Origin: a virus
DNA: 26,259 nucleotides
Virus record (IMG/VR): IMGVR_UViG_3300027833_001802
Location: 1 to 26,259 of that record
Reading direction: 5' to 3' (one strand)
Position numbers and translations under genes: made by a program. The notes below the pieces were generated by a model. It did not search any database. It was not told where the DNA came from and was given only the letters and a program-made list of their open reading frames with translations. Shown one piece after another: positions 14,961 to 22,449 of this stretch. Within the stretch, counting starts at the first letter, position 1, and every line of letters begins with the position of its first letter.

Positions 14961-15515
14961 ATGAACTTATTACAGAATGTTACCTTTAAAGTTGCTCTAG
15001 TGATTTTAGTGGGACTCGTGTCATTTACCAACGTTACACATGCAGCAGTAATTGAAACTGCATCGACAAGTAACAGTACAGTTACAACAAACGGAACTAA
15101 TACAACAACAGTCAAAAGTCCACCACCTAGTGCAATCAGTCCAGGCATTAATGCTAGTAATAGTGATTTATGTACAGTAGGTGTATCAGGCGCAGTACAG
15201 ACACAGATACTTGGTATCAGTGGAGGCAACACAGTACGTGATATGAACTGTGAGCGATTAAAATTATCCAAAACAATTTATGATATGGGTATGAAGGTAG
15301 CCGCTGTTAGTGTTATGTGTCAAGACCAACGAATATTTGACGCTATGGAAATGGCGGGAACACCTTGTCCTTTCTTGGGAGCAATTGGCACAGAAGCCCA
15401 AGAGCAGTGGGATAGAAAGCCAGAATTGCAACCAGCAAATATAAAGGAAAACGAAAAAGATGATAATTTTAAAACAATTGGTGGTATTCTTTTGTTTCTG
15501 CTTTTTCTTATCTAA
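14961..15515 (+). CDS. secreted four-cysteine protein with C-terminal hydrophobic anchor
   Basis: A 184-aa exported protein of unknown role, of a type I recall from marine T4-like phages. The signal peptide is residues 1-28 (LLQNVTFKVALVILVGLVSF, cleavage near THA). After that comes a Ser/Thr/Asn-rich linker (30-55) and PPPSAISPG. The core at 65-150 has four cysteines (C71, C97, C120, C136), enough for two disulfides in the periplasm. The last 12 residues, IGGILLFLLFLI, are strongly hydrophobic and could anchor it in a membrane. That same DNA, in another frame, encodes the signal peptide of the next gene (overlap 15460-15515). GGAG at 14944-14947 supports the start. Confidence 0.78.
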   Translation: MNLLQNVTFKVALVILVGLVSFTNVTHAAVIETASTSNSTVTTNGTNTTTVKSPPPSAISPGINASNSDLCTVGVSGAVQTQILGISGGNTVRDMNCERLKLSKTIYDMGMKVAAVSVMCQDQRIFDAMEMAGTPCPFLGAIGTEAQEQWDRKPELQPANIKENEKDDNFKTIGGILLFLLFLI

Positions 15516-18500
15516 TAGCGTTTTCGCAGAAACTGACAATGGTGATGGTTCATTCACCACTGATCCAGGAACTACGGACTACGCTGATGGTTTTATAACA
15601 GGTAATTGTGCTGCTGGGGAAAGCAGTGCAATGGTGATCAGTAATACACATGTTTCGTTCGGCACATGTTATAACACATTCGCTATCAGTACAGCCATCA
15701 ATGAAGTACTCACAAACGAAGGAATCAGTGTAGACAAGATACATTATAAATGGTTATACATGAATGGTTGCTTTAATACATCAACTTCCGATGGTGTTCA
15801 AAAAGATTGGTGTAATCAAAATTTAGAAAATCGAGTAAACTTACAAACTGGTGAAATACTAGATAGCGAATGGGCTGAACAATTTGATATACTTACAGTT
15901 GAAGTAGAGATAACAGACTCAAGCGGTAATATAATTGAAACTAGGACATACTCATACGACACTTGGTATGATTGGATGAATCCAAACTCATATAGTGATA
16001 GTGAAGAAGCATCAGACATTGATGGTGATGGAGTGGTGGAATACTGGCAAGTAGAAGAAGATTTTATTCAACTGTATGATCACACACATGGTGTTGGTAG
16101 TATATACACACCAGAAAGTTTAGGTTCTGCAACATTTAGAGTATCATCAAAAGATGGTGGTATGTGGGATGGTAACTATGGTCCAAACATACGTTCTGGT
16201 GGTATATGGTTTACATATCGTGCTAATCCTTGTGCACAAACCGCAATGTACGATCCAAGTTGTTCGGGTTATGCAGAAGCAGTAGCAACATACGAATATG
16301 ACAACAATTGCAGTGCAAATGCTGCATATGATCCTGGTTGTCCTGGCTATGCTGACGCAGTTTATTATAATGATCAGTGCACCGCAGATGCAACATATGA
16401 TGCAGGTTGTCCTGGATATGCTGATGCGTATTATGATCAACAATGTAGTGCAAATAGTCAATACGATAGCGGTTGTTCTGGCTATGAGAATGAAAAATCC
16501 ACCGAACCAGGCATGAATGTGAGTGGACAAGGCAGTGATTATATATTTATATACAGAGGAAACAATCCGGATGTGTTTGACATACTAGTTGCGGACTTAG
16601 GTAATATTACAAACTGGGTGTGGGACTGCGAGAAAAGACATGGTGCAAGCGATGGTGACGAATGTCCTGGCACACTACACGGTAAAATCAAAGATGCAAC
16701 CCTTAATGGTGATTACTTATTTTTATATACAACTGACATAGATGATAACATTGTATGGCCAGATTCTGGCAGATGGTATTCATTTGCTGAGTTTGATTAT
16801 TGGACAGAACAATGTTCGACAGATGCAACTTGGCATGATAGTTGTAGTGTATACACTTCACAGCAATATGACGAAAGTTGCAGTGTTGACCCAACATACG
16901 ATGCAAAATGTCCTGGATATGCGTCAGCGCATCACGATCAACAATGCAGTGCTAATGCGATGTATGATTCTAGTTGTCCAGGATATTCAAGTGCATATGA
17001 GAGTTACCAGTGTGAACAGAATTCATTATACAGCAGCAGTTGTAGCGGATATGAAGAAGCATATTATAATTACCAGTGCAGTGCCAATTCATTGTATGAC
17101 AGTGCTTGTCCTGGATATGATACAGCATATTACAACCAACAGTGCAGTTCTAATGCATTATATGATAGTGGTTGTGCAGGGTATGATACGGCATATTACA
17201 ACCAACAGTGCAGTTCTAATGCATTATATGATAGTGGTTGTGCAGGGTATGATACGGCATATTACAACCAACAGTGCAGTGCAGATGCATTATATGATAG
17301 TGGTTGTCCAGGATATGAAACAGCATATTACAACCAACAGTGCAGTGCAGATGCATTATATGACAGCGCATGTCCAGGATACGCAACAGCGTATTATAAT
17401 CAACAGTGTACAATAAGTCCGTTGTATGATAGTGGGTGCATAGGATACGATTCAGCATATCTTGGACAACAGTGTACAATAAGTACATTATACAGTACAG
17501 AATGTCCAGGATATGAGACAGCATATATGGATTACCAGTGCGGACTTGATGCTACTTACGACAGTTCATGTACTGGATACGCAGATGCTTATTTACTACA
17601 GCAATGTAATCTAAATACATTATATGATATGCGTTGTACAGGATATGCTGATGCATATTTTGATCAGCAATGCTTACAGAATCCACAATATGATACACAG
17701 TGCAATGGGTATGTTGCAGAAGTAACCGAATCACCAACATCAACTCCCATAGTAGAAGGAACAGGAACTGGTGATGCAGTGATTGATAGTATTATTGCAG
17801 CACCAATTATCATCGTTATGCCAATAGAAATAGTACAACCAGCACCAGTTGAAGTTGAACCAATAGTTGCAGCGCCTGTTCCCATAATACCAACGATACA
17901 ACTAGAAATAGCAACGGGTGCACCAGCCGAAACAACAGAACAATTGGAAATTGCAATTGAGCAAGAGATTGCAGCAGAGTTGAATATTGAAGTAGATGTC
18001 GAAGTAACCGAACCAGAAGCAGTGGTAGAGACAATTGAAGAAGAAATAGTCGATGAACCCATTGTTGAAGAAGTTGTTGAAGAAGTTGTTGAAGAAGTTG
18101 TTGAAGAAGTTGTTGAAGAAGAAATAGTTGAAGAAGTTGTTGAAGAAGTTGTTGAAGAAGTTGTTGAAGAAGTTGTTGAAGAAGAAATAGTTGAAGAAGT
18201 TGTTGAAAAAGAAGTAATTGAGCCTGTAGTTAAGAAGAAAGTAGTTAAGAAGATGACAAAGGCAGAAAAACAGAAAGCCAAAGTGAAGAAGATGAAAGAA
18301 ATTATTAAAAAGAAGTTAGCAAAATTAGCAATTGTAATGGGTGAAGCACAGTCATTGTCTGATCAGAGAGCATTACAAGCACAAATAAGTGCATTGATTA
18401 ACTTTGTTCCAGGCTTTAGTGCTTACGGACAACGAGCAATCCCCGGAGTTGATTTTTACACATCAACAGGTATTTACAAAGATAAAAAAGTTCCTGAGAA

Positions 18501-18588
18501 CCAACGAGGATTATTAAATGGTCTTGCAAGTCAGATACTTCATGAGAAGATGGTAGACCAACAATACGAGAAAATAGAAGATGAGTGA
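15460..18588 (+). CDS. large secreted cysteine-repeat protein with EEVV stalk (1042 aa)
   Basis: Not a characterised family, though similar Cys-repeat proteins occur to my memory in marine T4-like phages. The order is: signal peptide 1-23 (cleavage near VFA); a unique N-terminal domain to about 255 with six cysteines after the signal peptide; four cysteine repeats (256-345); a unique insert (346-449); fourteen more repeats to about 755; a Pro/Val/Ile-rich linker; a Glu/Val repeat (863-918); a Lys-rich segment; and a compact C-terminal domain ending near MVDQQYEKIEDE. The repeat is 22 residues, roughly QCSANALYDSGCPGYxTAYY, with two cysteines per unit, probably disulfide-bonded in the periplasm. 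AAGGA upstream supports the ATG at 15460. Its last eight bases overlap the next gene. A surface, lysis or superinfection role is possible but not shown. Confidence 0.85.
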   Translation: MIILKQLVVFFCFCFFLSNSVFAETDNGDGSFTTDPGTTDYADGFITGNCAAGESSAMVISNTHVSFGTCYNTFAISTAINEVLTNEGISVDKIHYKWLYMNGCFNTSTSDGVQKDWCNQNLENRVNLQTGEILDSEWAEQFDILTVEVEITDSSGNIIETRTYSYDTWYDWMNPNSYSDSEEASDIDGDGVVEYWQVEEDFIQLYDHTHGVGSIYTPESLGSATFRVSSKDGGMWDGNYGPNIRSGGIWFTYRANPCAQTAMYDPSCSGYAEAVATYEYDNNCSANAAYDPGCPGYADAVYYNDQCTADATYDAGCPGYADAYYDQQCSANSQYDSGCSGYENEKSTEPGMNVSGQGSDYIFIYRGNNPDVFDILVADLGNITNWVWDCEKRHGASDGDECPGTLHGKIKDATLNGDYLFLYTTDIDDNIVWPDSGRWYSFAEFDYWTEQCSTDATWHDSCSVYTSQQYDESCSVDPTYDAKCPGYASAHHDQQCSANAMYDSSCPGYSSAYESYQCEQNSLYSSSCSGYEEAYYNYQCSANSLYDSACPGYDTAYYNQQCSSNALYDSGCAGYDTAYYNQQCSSNALYDSGCAGYDTAYYNQQCSADALYDSGCPGYETAYYNQQCSADALYDSACPGYATAYYNQQCTISPLYDSGCIGYDSAYLGQQCTISTLYSTECPGYETAYMDYQCGLDATYDSSCTGYADAYLLQQCNLNTLYDMRCTGYADAYFDQQCLQNPQYDTQCNGYVAEVTESPTSTPIVEGTGTGDAVIDSIIAAPIIIVMPIEIVQPAPVEVEPIVAAPVPIIPTIQLEIATGAPAETTEQLEIAIEQEIAAELNIEVDVEVTEPEAVVETIEEEIVDEPIVEEVVEEVVEEVVEEVVEEEIVEEVVEEVVEEVVEEVVEEEIVEEVVEKEVIEPVVKKKVVKKMTKAEKQKAKVKKMKEIIKKKLAKLAIVMGEAQSLSDQRALQAQISALINFVPGFSAYGQRAIPGVDFYTSTGIYKDKKVPENQRGLLNGLASQILHEKMVDQQYEKIEDE
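16225..16491 (+). repeat. first array of 22-26-residue cysteine repeats (4 units)
   Basis: Four diverged units each fit the pattern CxxxxxYDxxCxGY. They begin at NPCAQTAMYDPSC and end at GCSGYENE. A unique segment of about 105 codons separates them from the second array. Confidence 0.85.
16807..17724 (+). repeat. second array of cysteine repeats (14 units of about 66 bp)
   Basis: Fourteen head-to-tail units follow. The middle ones are nearly identical at DNA level; two consecutive 66-bp units across about 17135-17266 appear identical. Outer units are more diverged, the usual sign of recent unequal exchange or slippage in the centre. Confidence 0.9.
18061..18213 (+). repeat. nested Glu/Val repeat (12-bp unit inside a 63-bp superunit)
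   Basis: A 12-bp unit encoding VVEE is repeated and grouped into 63-bp superunits at 18061-18123 and 18124-18186, with a partial third to 18213. It keeps frame throughout. The acidic run is followed directly by a Lys-rich stretch. Confidence 0.9.
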
Positions 18589-19174
18589 AAAAACAACAGT
18601 AGAAGTAGGTGGAGTTAAGTTTACAGGTGGAAAGATATTCCTGTTACTAACAGTATTAAGCACAATGGGTGGTGCAGCGTGGGGTGGATTTGAATTCTAC
18701 AACGACTATAGAAATATGAAGGCTAAGATTGAAAGTTATAAAGCACCCGATCTAAGTGGTTTTGACAAGGATTTAGCAGTACAACGTGAGAGATTCGCTA
18801 TTGTTGATGCCCACATGGAATTTGTCAGTAAAGAGATTACATTATTCAAAGAAGAAATAGGCATGATCAAAGAAATTAATGATGAACATTATCAATCACT
18901 GAAGGATCTAAAACAAACTATGCGCGATGATATCAATCGTCAAGAAAAGATTATCGATAAAGTAGAAGATGAAGTGCAAAAAACCGAATACGATGTGCGT
19001 CAGTTAATCGAAGTTGCAGATGGCAGGTTTGAAAACAAACGAAGCCAACTACAGTCAGACTATGAACAGAAAGCAGATAGTATTCGTAAAGACACTGAAC
19101 GCAAGTTAAAGGAACTTGAGGCTAGACTAAACAAACGTTTACAACGTGCATTAGATAATCCACTAGCACAGTAA
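18581..19174 (+). CDS. membrane-anchored coiled-coil protein (197 aa)
   Basis: Its function is unknown. One transmembrane segment covers residues about 18-38 (GKIFLLLTVLSTMGGAAWGG). The rest, residues 44-190, is a long charged heptad-like helix rich in Glu, Lys, Asp and Arg, with RQEKIIDKVEDEVQKTEYDV as an example, so it should form a coiled-coil rod. With no cleavable signal, it is probably held in the inner membrane. The start overlaps the large repeat protein by eight bases, a strong sign of coupled synthesis. The three genes from 14961 to 19174 thus form one unit of envelope proteins. A spanin-like or scaffold role is conceivable but there is no lipobox or other diagnostic feature. Confidence 0.8.
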   Translation: MSEKTTVEVGGVKFTGGKIFLLLTVLSTMGGAAWGGFEFYNDYRNMKAKIESYKAPDLSGFDKDLAVQRERFAIVDAHMEFVSKEITLFKEEIGMIKEINDEHYQSLKDLKQTMRDDINRQEKIIDKVEDEVQKTEYDVRQLIEVADGRFENKRSQLQSDYEQKADSIRKDTERKLKELEARLNKRLQRALDNPLAQ

Positions 19175-19178
19175 GTGC

Positions 19179-19207
19179 TTGACATATATCTATGTTTAAT
19201 GTATACT
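19179..19207 (+). promoter_or_regulatory. sigma70-type promoter of the dCMP deaminase gene
   Basis: TTGACA at 19179-19184 and TATACT at 19202-19207 with a 17-bp spacer stand 28 bases before the start codon. Confidence 0.86.
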
Positions 19208-19234
19208 AGATAGATAACAGAGAGTAGTGATGTA

Positions 19235-19726
19235 ATGAAGAAAAAGTTTAAAGAAGCATACATGGACACCGCAGTACGATTTGCTGAATTGAGCCATGCT
19301 GTCCGATTGAAGGTAGGTGCTATTATTGTCAAAGATGATAGAATTATATCAATTGGATTTAACGGGACTCCTAGTGGTTGGGATAATAACTGTGAATATT
19401 TACCAGAGAGAGCGGGTCAACTTAATATGGACAATACGCTAGATGAAAGTAAATGGTATGATAGTTCCAAAAATGCGAGTTTGCTTAAAACAAAACCAGA
19501 GGTATTGCATGCAGAAATGAATGCTATTTCAAAGATTGCAAAAACCACTGAATCGGCAGACGGTGCAACCATGTTCGTAACACATCAACCATGTATGCAT
19601 TGTGCGAAGATAATATATCAATCTGGTATTTCCGCAGTGTACTATCGTAATGAATATCGTGATCCGTCTGGTACACAATTTCTAGAGAAGTGTGGCATTG
19701 TAGTTGATAAGATTGAAGTAAGTTAA
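19235..19726 (+). CDS. cd: dCMP deaminase
   Basis: A 163-aa zinc-dependent deaminase that converts dCMP to dUMP, raising dTMP precursor for phage DNA synthesis. The zinc site is HAEMNAI at residues 92-98 (H92 ligand, E94 proton shuttle) and PCMHCAK at 119-125 (C120, C123). FNGTPSGWDNNCEY at 42-55 is the usual N-terminal block of dCMP deaminases and distinguishes it from cytidine deaminase. Length is close to T4 Cd (193 aa), slightly shorter. It is driven by its own consensus promoter, as expected for an early nucleotide-metabolism gene. Confidence 0.93.
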   Translation: MKKKFKEAYMDTAVRFAELSHAVRLKVGAIIVKDDRIISIGFNGTPSGWDNNCEYLPERAGQLNMDNTLDESKWYDSSKNASLLKTKPEVLHAEMNAISKIAKTTESADGATMFVTHQPCMHCAKIIYQSGISAVYYRNEYRDPSGTQFLEKCGIVVDKIEVS

Positions 19727-19746
19727 CAAGGAAAGAATGCATAATT

Positions 19747-19899
19747 ATGAGCAAAGTTACCGATGAACAGTTAGAAGAATTCGAAATTATGTTTGGTGAG
19801 GAGTTGCCAGGCTATGTGCATGAACCAATAAAATTCATGTACTATTGGAATATGTATTTACAAGTAAAAAATAATGAAGAATTTATCAAAAACACTTGA
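19747..19899 (+). CDS. small acidic protein of unknown function (50 aa)
   Basis: The ATG at 19747 opens a 50-codon frame that begins MSKVTDEQLEEFEIMFGEEL and ends at a TGA at 19897-19899. The middle contains HEPIKFMYYWNMYLQVK, an aromatic helix. AAGGAAAG lies 12-19 bases before the ATG. It fills the space between dCMP deaminase and the next promoter exactly, and its stop codon lies inside the -35 hexamer of that promoter. The family is not recognised. Confidence 0.65.
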   Translation: MSKVTDEQLEEFEIMFGEELPGYVHEPIKFMYYWNMYLQVKNNEEFIKNT

Positions 19900-19924
19900 C
19901 ACCACCTGAGATTTATAGTATAAT
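19896..19924 (+). promoter_or_regulatory. sigma70-type promoter of the VWA/metallopeptidase gene
   Basis: TTGACA at 19896-19901 and TATAAT at 19919-19924 match the consensus fully with a 17-bp spacer, 33 bases before the start codon. Confidence 0.88.
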
Positions 19925-19956
19925 TATTACATAAGTTAATTTCATAGGTAAAAGAT

Positions 19957-21234
19957 ATGTCTACAGCAGTAGCAGAAAAGTTAGAAGTATGTCCTAAAAT
20001 GTCAATACGTGTTCGTGAGCGTATTACTAAGTCACGTGTTCGCTTTCTATTAACTAGACCTTTCTATGGTACACTAGCAGCACGATTAGTTCTTACTGAG
20101 GCTAATTATATGCCTACAGCAGCAACCGATGGTCGTCGTTTGTTATACAATGTCGAGTTTGTCGATAAATTATCTGATTCAGAACTAGATTTCTTGGTAG
20201 CACACGAAGTATTGCATTGTGTGTATGATCATATGCAAGCACGAGGTGATCGTAATCCTCAAGTATATAATGCTGCATGTGATTACAATATAAATCTTAC
20301 ACTAGTTGATAACAAGATTGGTACTATTATCGGTTCTGATAAATTAGGTGGTGGTGAGCCTTGTTATGATACTAAGTATCGTGATATGAGTAGTTATGAA
20401 ATCTATGAAAAGTTGATGGAAGATAGCGATAATAAAAATTATAGCATATCACCTGATGGTACTATTACTGACGAAGATGGTAATGTAGTTGGTAATATAT
20501 CGGGCATGGATGTTCATTTGGAAGCCGCTCAAGGTGATGAAAATGGCAATGATGCGAATGGTAATCCTGTTGATGGTATGTCAGCAGATGAACGTAAAGC
20601 ATTACAGGATGAAATTAAGCAAGCCGTGATCAATGCTGCACAGTCAGCAGGCGATGAAGTGCCTGATGATATCAAGCGAATGATTGGCGAGTTAACAACG
20701 CCTAAGATGGATTGGCGCGATGTGTTACGTACTCAGTTAGAAAGTTCATTGAAGCGTGATTTCACATTCATGCGTCCTAGCAAGCGTTCTGGTGAAGTTA
20801 TCTTCCCAGGCATGTCACGTGATGAAGAATTGAAAGTGACAGTTGCTATTGATACTTCTGGTAGTATTGGTACAGAAATGTTGCGTGATTTTGTTAGTGA
20901 AGTACAAGGCATCATGGATCAGTATGCAGATTATGAAGTAACTATCATGCAGTTTGACACTGGTGTGTATGGTGTTGAAGTATTTACAGCAGAAGGTGGC
21001 GAAGACATCTCTGAGTATGAGATTCGTGGTGGTGGTGGTACTGATTTCGATGCAGTATGGAATTATATGAAAGAAAACGAGATGGAACCTGATCAGTTGA
21101 TTATGTTCACAGATGGTTATCCATTTGGCTCTTGGGGTGATGAAGATTATTGTGATACATTGTTTGTAATTCATGGTGATACTGAGCGCCGTTTACAATC
21201 ACCATTTGGAGTTACAATTCACTATGACGTATAG
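19957..21234 (+). CDS. putative metallopeptidase with C-terminal VWA-like domain (DUF2201 type)
   Basis: A 425-aa two-part protein. The N-terminal part carries AHEVLHCVYDH at residues 82-92, an HExxH zinc-peptidase motif, followed by AACDYNIN at 106-113, which probably supplies the third ligand D109. A Gly/Asp/Asn-rich linker covers 160-215. The C-terminal part from about 290 is a VWA-like fold with the MIDAS motif AIDTSGSIG at 297-305, GGGGTDF at 358-364 and MFTDGYP at 383-389. In bacteria this architecture usually works with a MoxR-type AAA+ ATPase; no such gene is in this window. It has its own sigma70 promoter, so early expression is likely. The substrate is unknown. Confidence 0.85.
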   Translation: MSTAVAEKLEVCPKMSIRVRERITKSRVRFLLTRPFYGTLAARLVLTEANYMPTAATDGRRLLYNVEFVDKLSDSELDFLVAHEVLHCVYDHMQARGDRNPQVYNAACDYNINLTLVDNKIGTIIGSDKLGGGEPCYDTKYRDMSSYEIYEKLMEDSDNKNYSISPDGTITDEDGNVVGNISGMDVHLEAAQGDENGNDANGNPVDGMSADERKALQDEIKQAVINAAQSAGDEVPDDIKRMIGELTTPKMDWRDVLRTQLESSLKRDFTFMRPSKRSGEVIFPGMSRDEELKVTVAIDTSGSIGTEMLRDFVSEVQGIMDQYADYEVTIMQFDTGVYGVEVFTAEGGEDISEYEIRGGGGTDFDAVWNYMKENEMEPDQLIMFTDGYPFGSWGDEDYCDTLFVIHGDTERRLQSPFGVTIHYDV

Positions 21235-21526
21235 TGTAAAGGTTATAAATAATGCAGGTAGTTTAAGTGAAAGTGACTTAACACTACTTGCAGGTACGGA
21301 TATCATTCTGTCTATGCTGCGAAATCGCATACTTGTTTTGATCGAAAAGAAACAAGTATGCGACTGGAGTAATTTAACAGAAGGTATGATTGGATTGTAC
21401 TATATTAGAACAATTGATCAAAATAGTAATTTATTTCAATTATGGTTTGAGTCAACAGACGACTTGGGCACTTTTGAAAAGAATTTAACAATGGCGAAGA
21501 TCGCTGGCACTGTTTACGAACAGTAA
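21224..21526 (+). CDS. protein of unknown function (100 aa)
   Basis: Not recognised. The ATG at 21224 overlaps the end of the VWA gene by 11 bases and follows GGAG at 21208-21211. An in-frame ATG at 21173 would extend 17 residues into the VWA gene and is less likely. The protein begins MTYSVKVINNAGSLSESDLT and has mixed strands and helices with no motif; LLAGTDIILSMLRNRILVLI is notably hydrophobic but not a clear membrane span. It is likely co-expressed with the VWA protein. Confidence 0.65.
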   Translation: MTYSVKVINNAGSLSESDLTLLAGTDIILSMLRNRILVLIEKKQVCDWSNLTEGMIGLYYIRTIDQNSNLFQLWFESTDDLGTFEKNLTMAKIAGTVYEQ

Positions 21527-21532
21527 ACCTAA

Positions 21533-21579
21533 TTTATCTATAATAGATAAATAAACATAGTAGTTAATAAGTAACTACT
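21533..21579 (+). repeat. two inverted repeats around a late-type promoter box
   Basis: The first pair, TTTATCTA (21533-21540) and TAGATAAA (21544-21551), overlaps the ATAAATA box. The second, AGTAGTTA (21559-21566) and TAACTACT (21572-21579), would lie in the transcript leader. They may be a weak terminator for the upstream gene and a leader hairpin, or binding sites. Confidence 0.5.
21546..21553 (+). promoter_or_regulatory. T4-type late promoter box before the 21605 gene
   Basis: GATAAATA lies 51 bases before the ATG at 21605 and is followed by AACATAGTAG, similar to what follows the box at 14186. Confidence 0.5.
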
Positions 21580-21604
21580 TTATTTAAAATAAAAGGAAAT
21601 AACA

Positions 21605-21850
21605 ATGACCGAAGCAACACAAGCAGTAGAAGCAGAAGCAGTAGAAGCACCAACACTAACATTGCACGACTTAACGTTAACTGCAAATATTATCGATTTG
21701 TCAGTACAGCGTGGAGCATTTAAAGGTGCAGAAGCAGAGCAAGTTGGACAGATGTTCAATCGTTTAGTAGCGATTATTAAATCTATCGCACCGCCAGCAG
21801 ACGAATCAGCAGACGAATCAGCAGAAGTGGAATCAGAAGGCGAGGGTTAA
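21605..21850 (+). CDS. small acidic protein conserved in marine T4-like phages (81 aa)
   Basis: Its function is unknown. The N-terminus is an Ala/Glu-rich tract, the centre (LHDLTLTANIIDLSVQRGAF, then KGAEAEQVGQMFNRLVAIIK) is two amphipathic helices, and the C-terminus is an acidic DESADESAE tail. I recall proteins with the central RGAFKGxE...VG..FNR pattern in cyanophage-like genomes, usually next to the gene that follows here. AGGAAATAAC before the ATG is a good ribosome site, and a late promoter box is 51 bases upstream. A virion-associated role is plausible only from context. Confidence 0.75.
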   Translation: MTEATQAVEAEAVEAPTLTLHDLTLTANIIDLSVQRGAFKGAEAEQVGQMFNRLVAIIKSIAPPADESADESAEVESEGEG

Positions 21851-21854
21851 TCTC

Positions 21855-22442
21855 ATGGCCACAAATAATCTAAAGCATGTTGGTCAATTGATCAACACAC
21901 AGCGTAGAGTTGTTGTTATGTTTCGTGAAATCCCAGATGATGAAAATCATTGTCTAGTAGTTGATACTGATGCATTAGTAGATTGGATGCATGATGATGT
22001 TATTAATGCAGTAGAATCTCCCGGTGCACAAGCATCTATTGATTTTTCTGAATTTGCTCAACGTAGAGTATTAACAGATGGTACTAATATGCTACAACAG
22101 TTGCATGCAACAGGTTTGCTACAAAAACAAAAATCGTCTAATGTGATGATGACTCCAAATCGTGAATCTCAGATTCGTTTGGACGAGTTGAATAAAATCA
22201 TTCGTGAACAGACAGGAAAGAAAGCGGTAGAAGTCGCTACTGAGCCTACTGCACCTAGTGTAGTATCAGAGTCTGTAAATAATGATGTCATTGACGATAC
22301 CATGATTGCAACGAACATGATTGCACAAGCAAAACAGTTTGAAGACGAAGCAGCATTATTGCGCGAAAGTGCATATGCAATGTCACCAGAACTTAAACCA
22401 AAACGTGGCCGTCCTGCTGCTAAAAAATCAGCAACTGCATAA
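21855..22442 (+). CDS. conserved phage protein with AT-hook-like tail (195 aa)
   Basis: Its function is unknown. The N-terminus MATNNLKHVGQLINTQRRVV and the later MMTPNRESQIRLDELNKII block are of a kind I recall from T4-like marine phages, where it follows the small acidic protein as here. A long helix (161-175) precedes a basic C-terminus, KPKRGRPAAKK at residues 181-191, which matches the GRP core of AT-hook DNA-binding motifs. It may therefore touch AT-rich DNA. The gene starts four bases after the previous one, so the two should be co-transcribed from the late-type promoter. Confidence 0.77.
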   Translation: MATNNLKHVGQLINTQRRVVVMFREIPDDENHCLVVDTDALVDWMHDDVINAVESPGAQASIDFSEFAQRRVLTDGTNMLQQLHATGLLQKQKSSNVMMTPNRESQIRLDELNKIIREQTGKKAVEVATEPTAPSVVSESVNNDVIDDTMIATNMIAQAKQFEDEAALLRESAYAMSPELKPKRGRPAAKKSATA

Positions 22443-22449
22443 TTAAATC

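Noticed and set aside
14888-15271. A 127-codon - strand frame over the first envelope gene
   Set aside because: It overlaps the start and signal peptide of a well supported + strand gene. All other genes are + strand, and it has no ribosome site I trust.
16147-16530. Two - strand frames (also 16223-16453) rich in Ile, Thr, His and Cys
   Set aside because: They are shadows of the first cysteine-repeat array and show no recognisable protein features.
17135-17266. Regular repeats that could suggest a CRISPR array
   Set aside because: The 66-bp units are contiguous, in frame and encode a cysteine motif. There are no unique spacers and no cas genes.
16742-17416. A 224-codon + strand frame within the cysteine-repeat gene
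   Set aside because: It is a frame-shifted reading of the 66-bp repeats. The signal-peptide frame with regular cysteines is far better supported.
17664-18281. A 205-codon open frame on the - strand
   Set aside because: It lies wholly opposite the Glu/Val repeat and linker of the large secreted protein. Its Ser/Thr repeats are the mirror of GAAGTT-type codons, with no ribosome site or independent signal.
21244-21251. TATAAATA within the 21224 gene
   Set aside because: It lies within coding sequence with no start at a fitting distance downstream.
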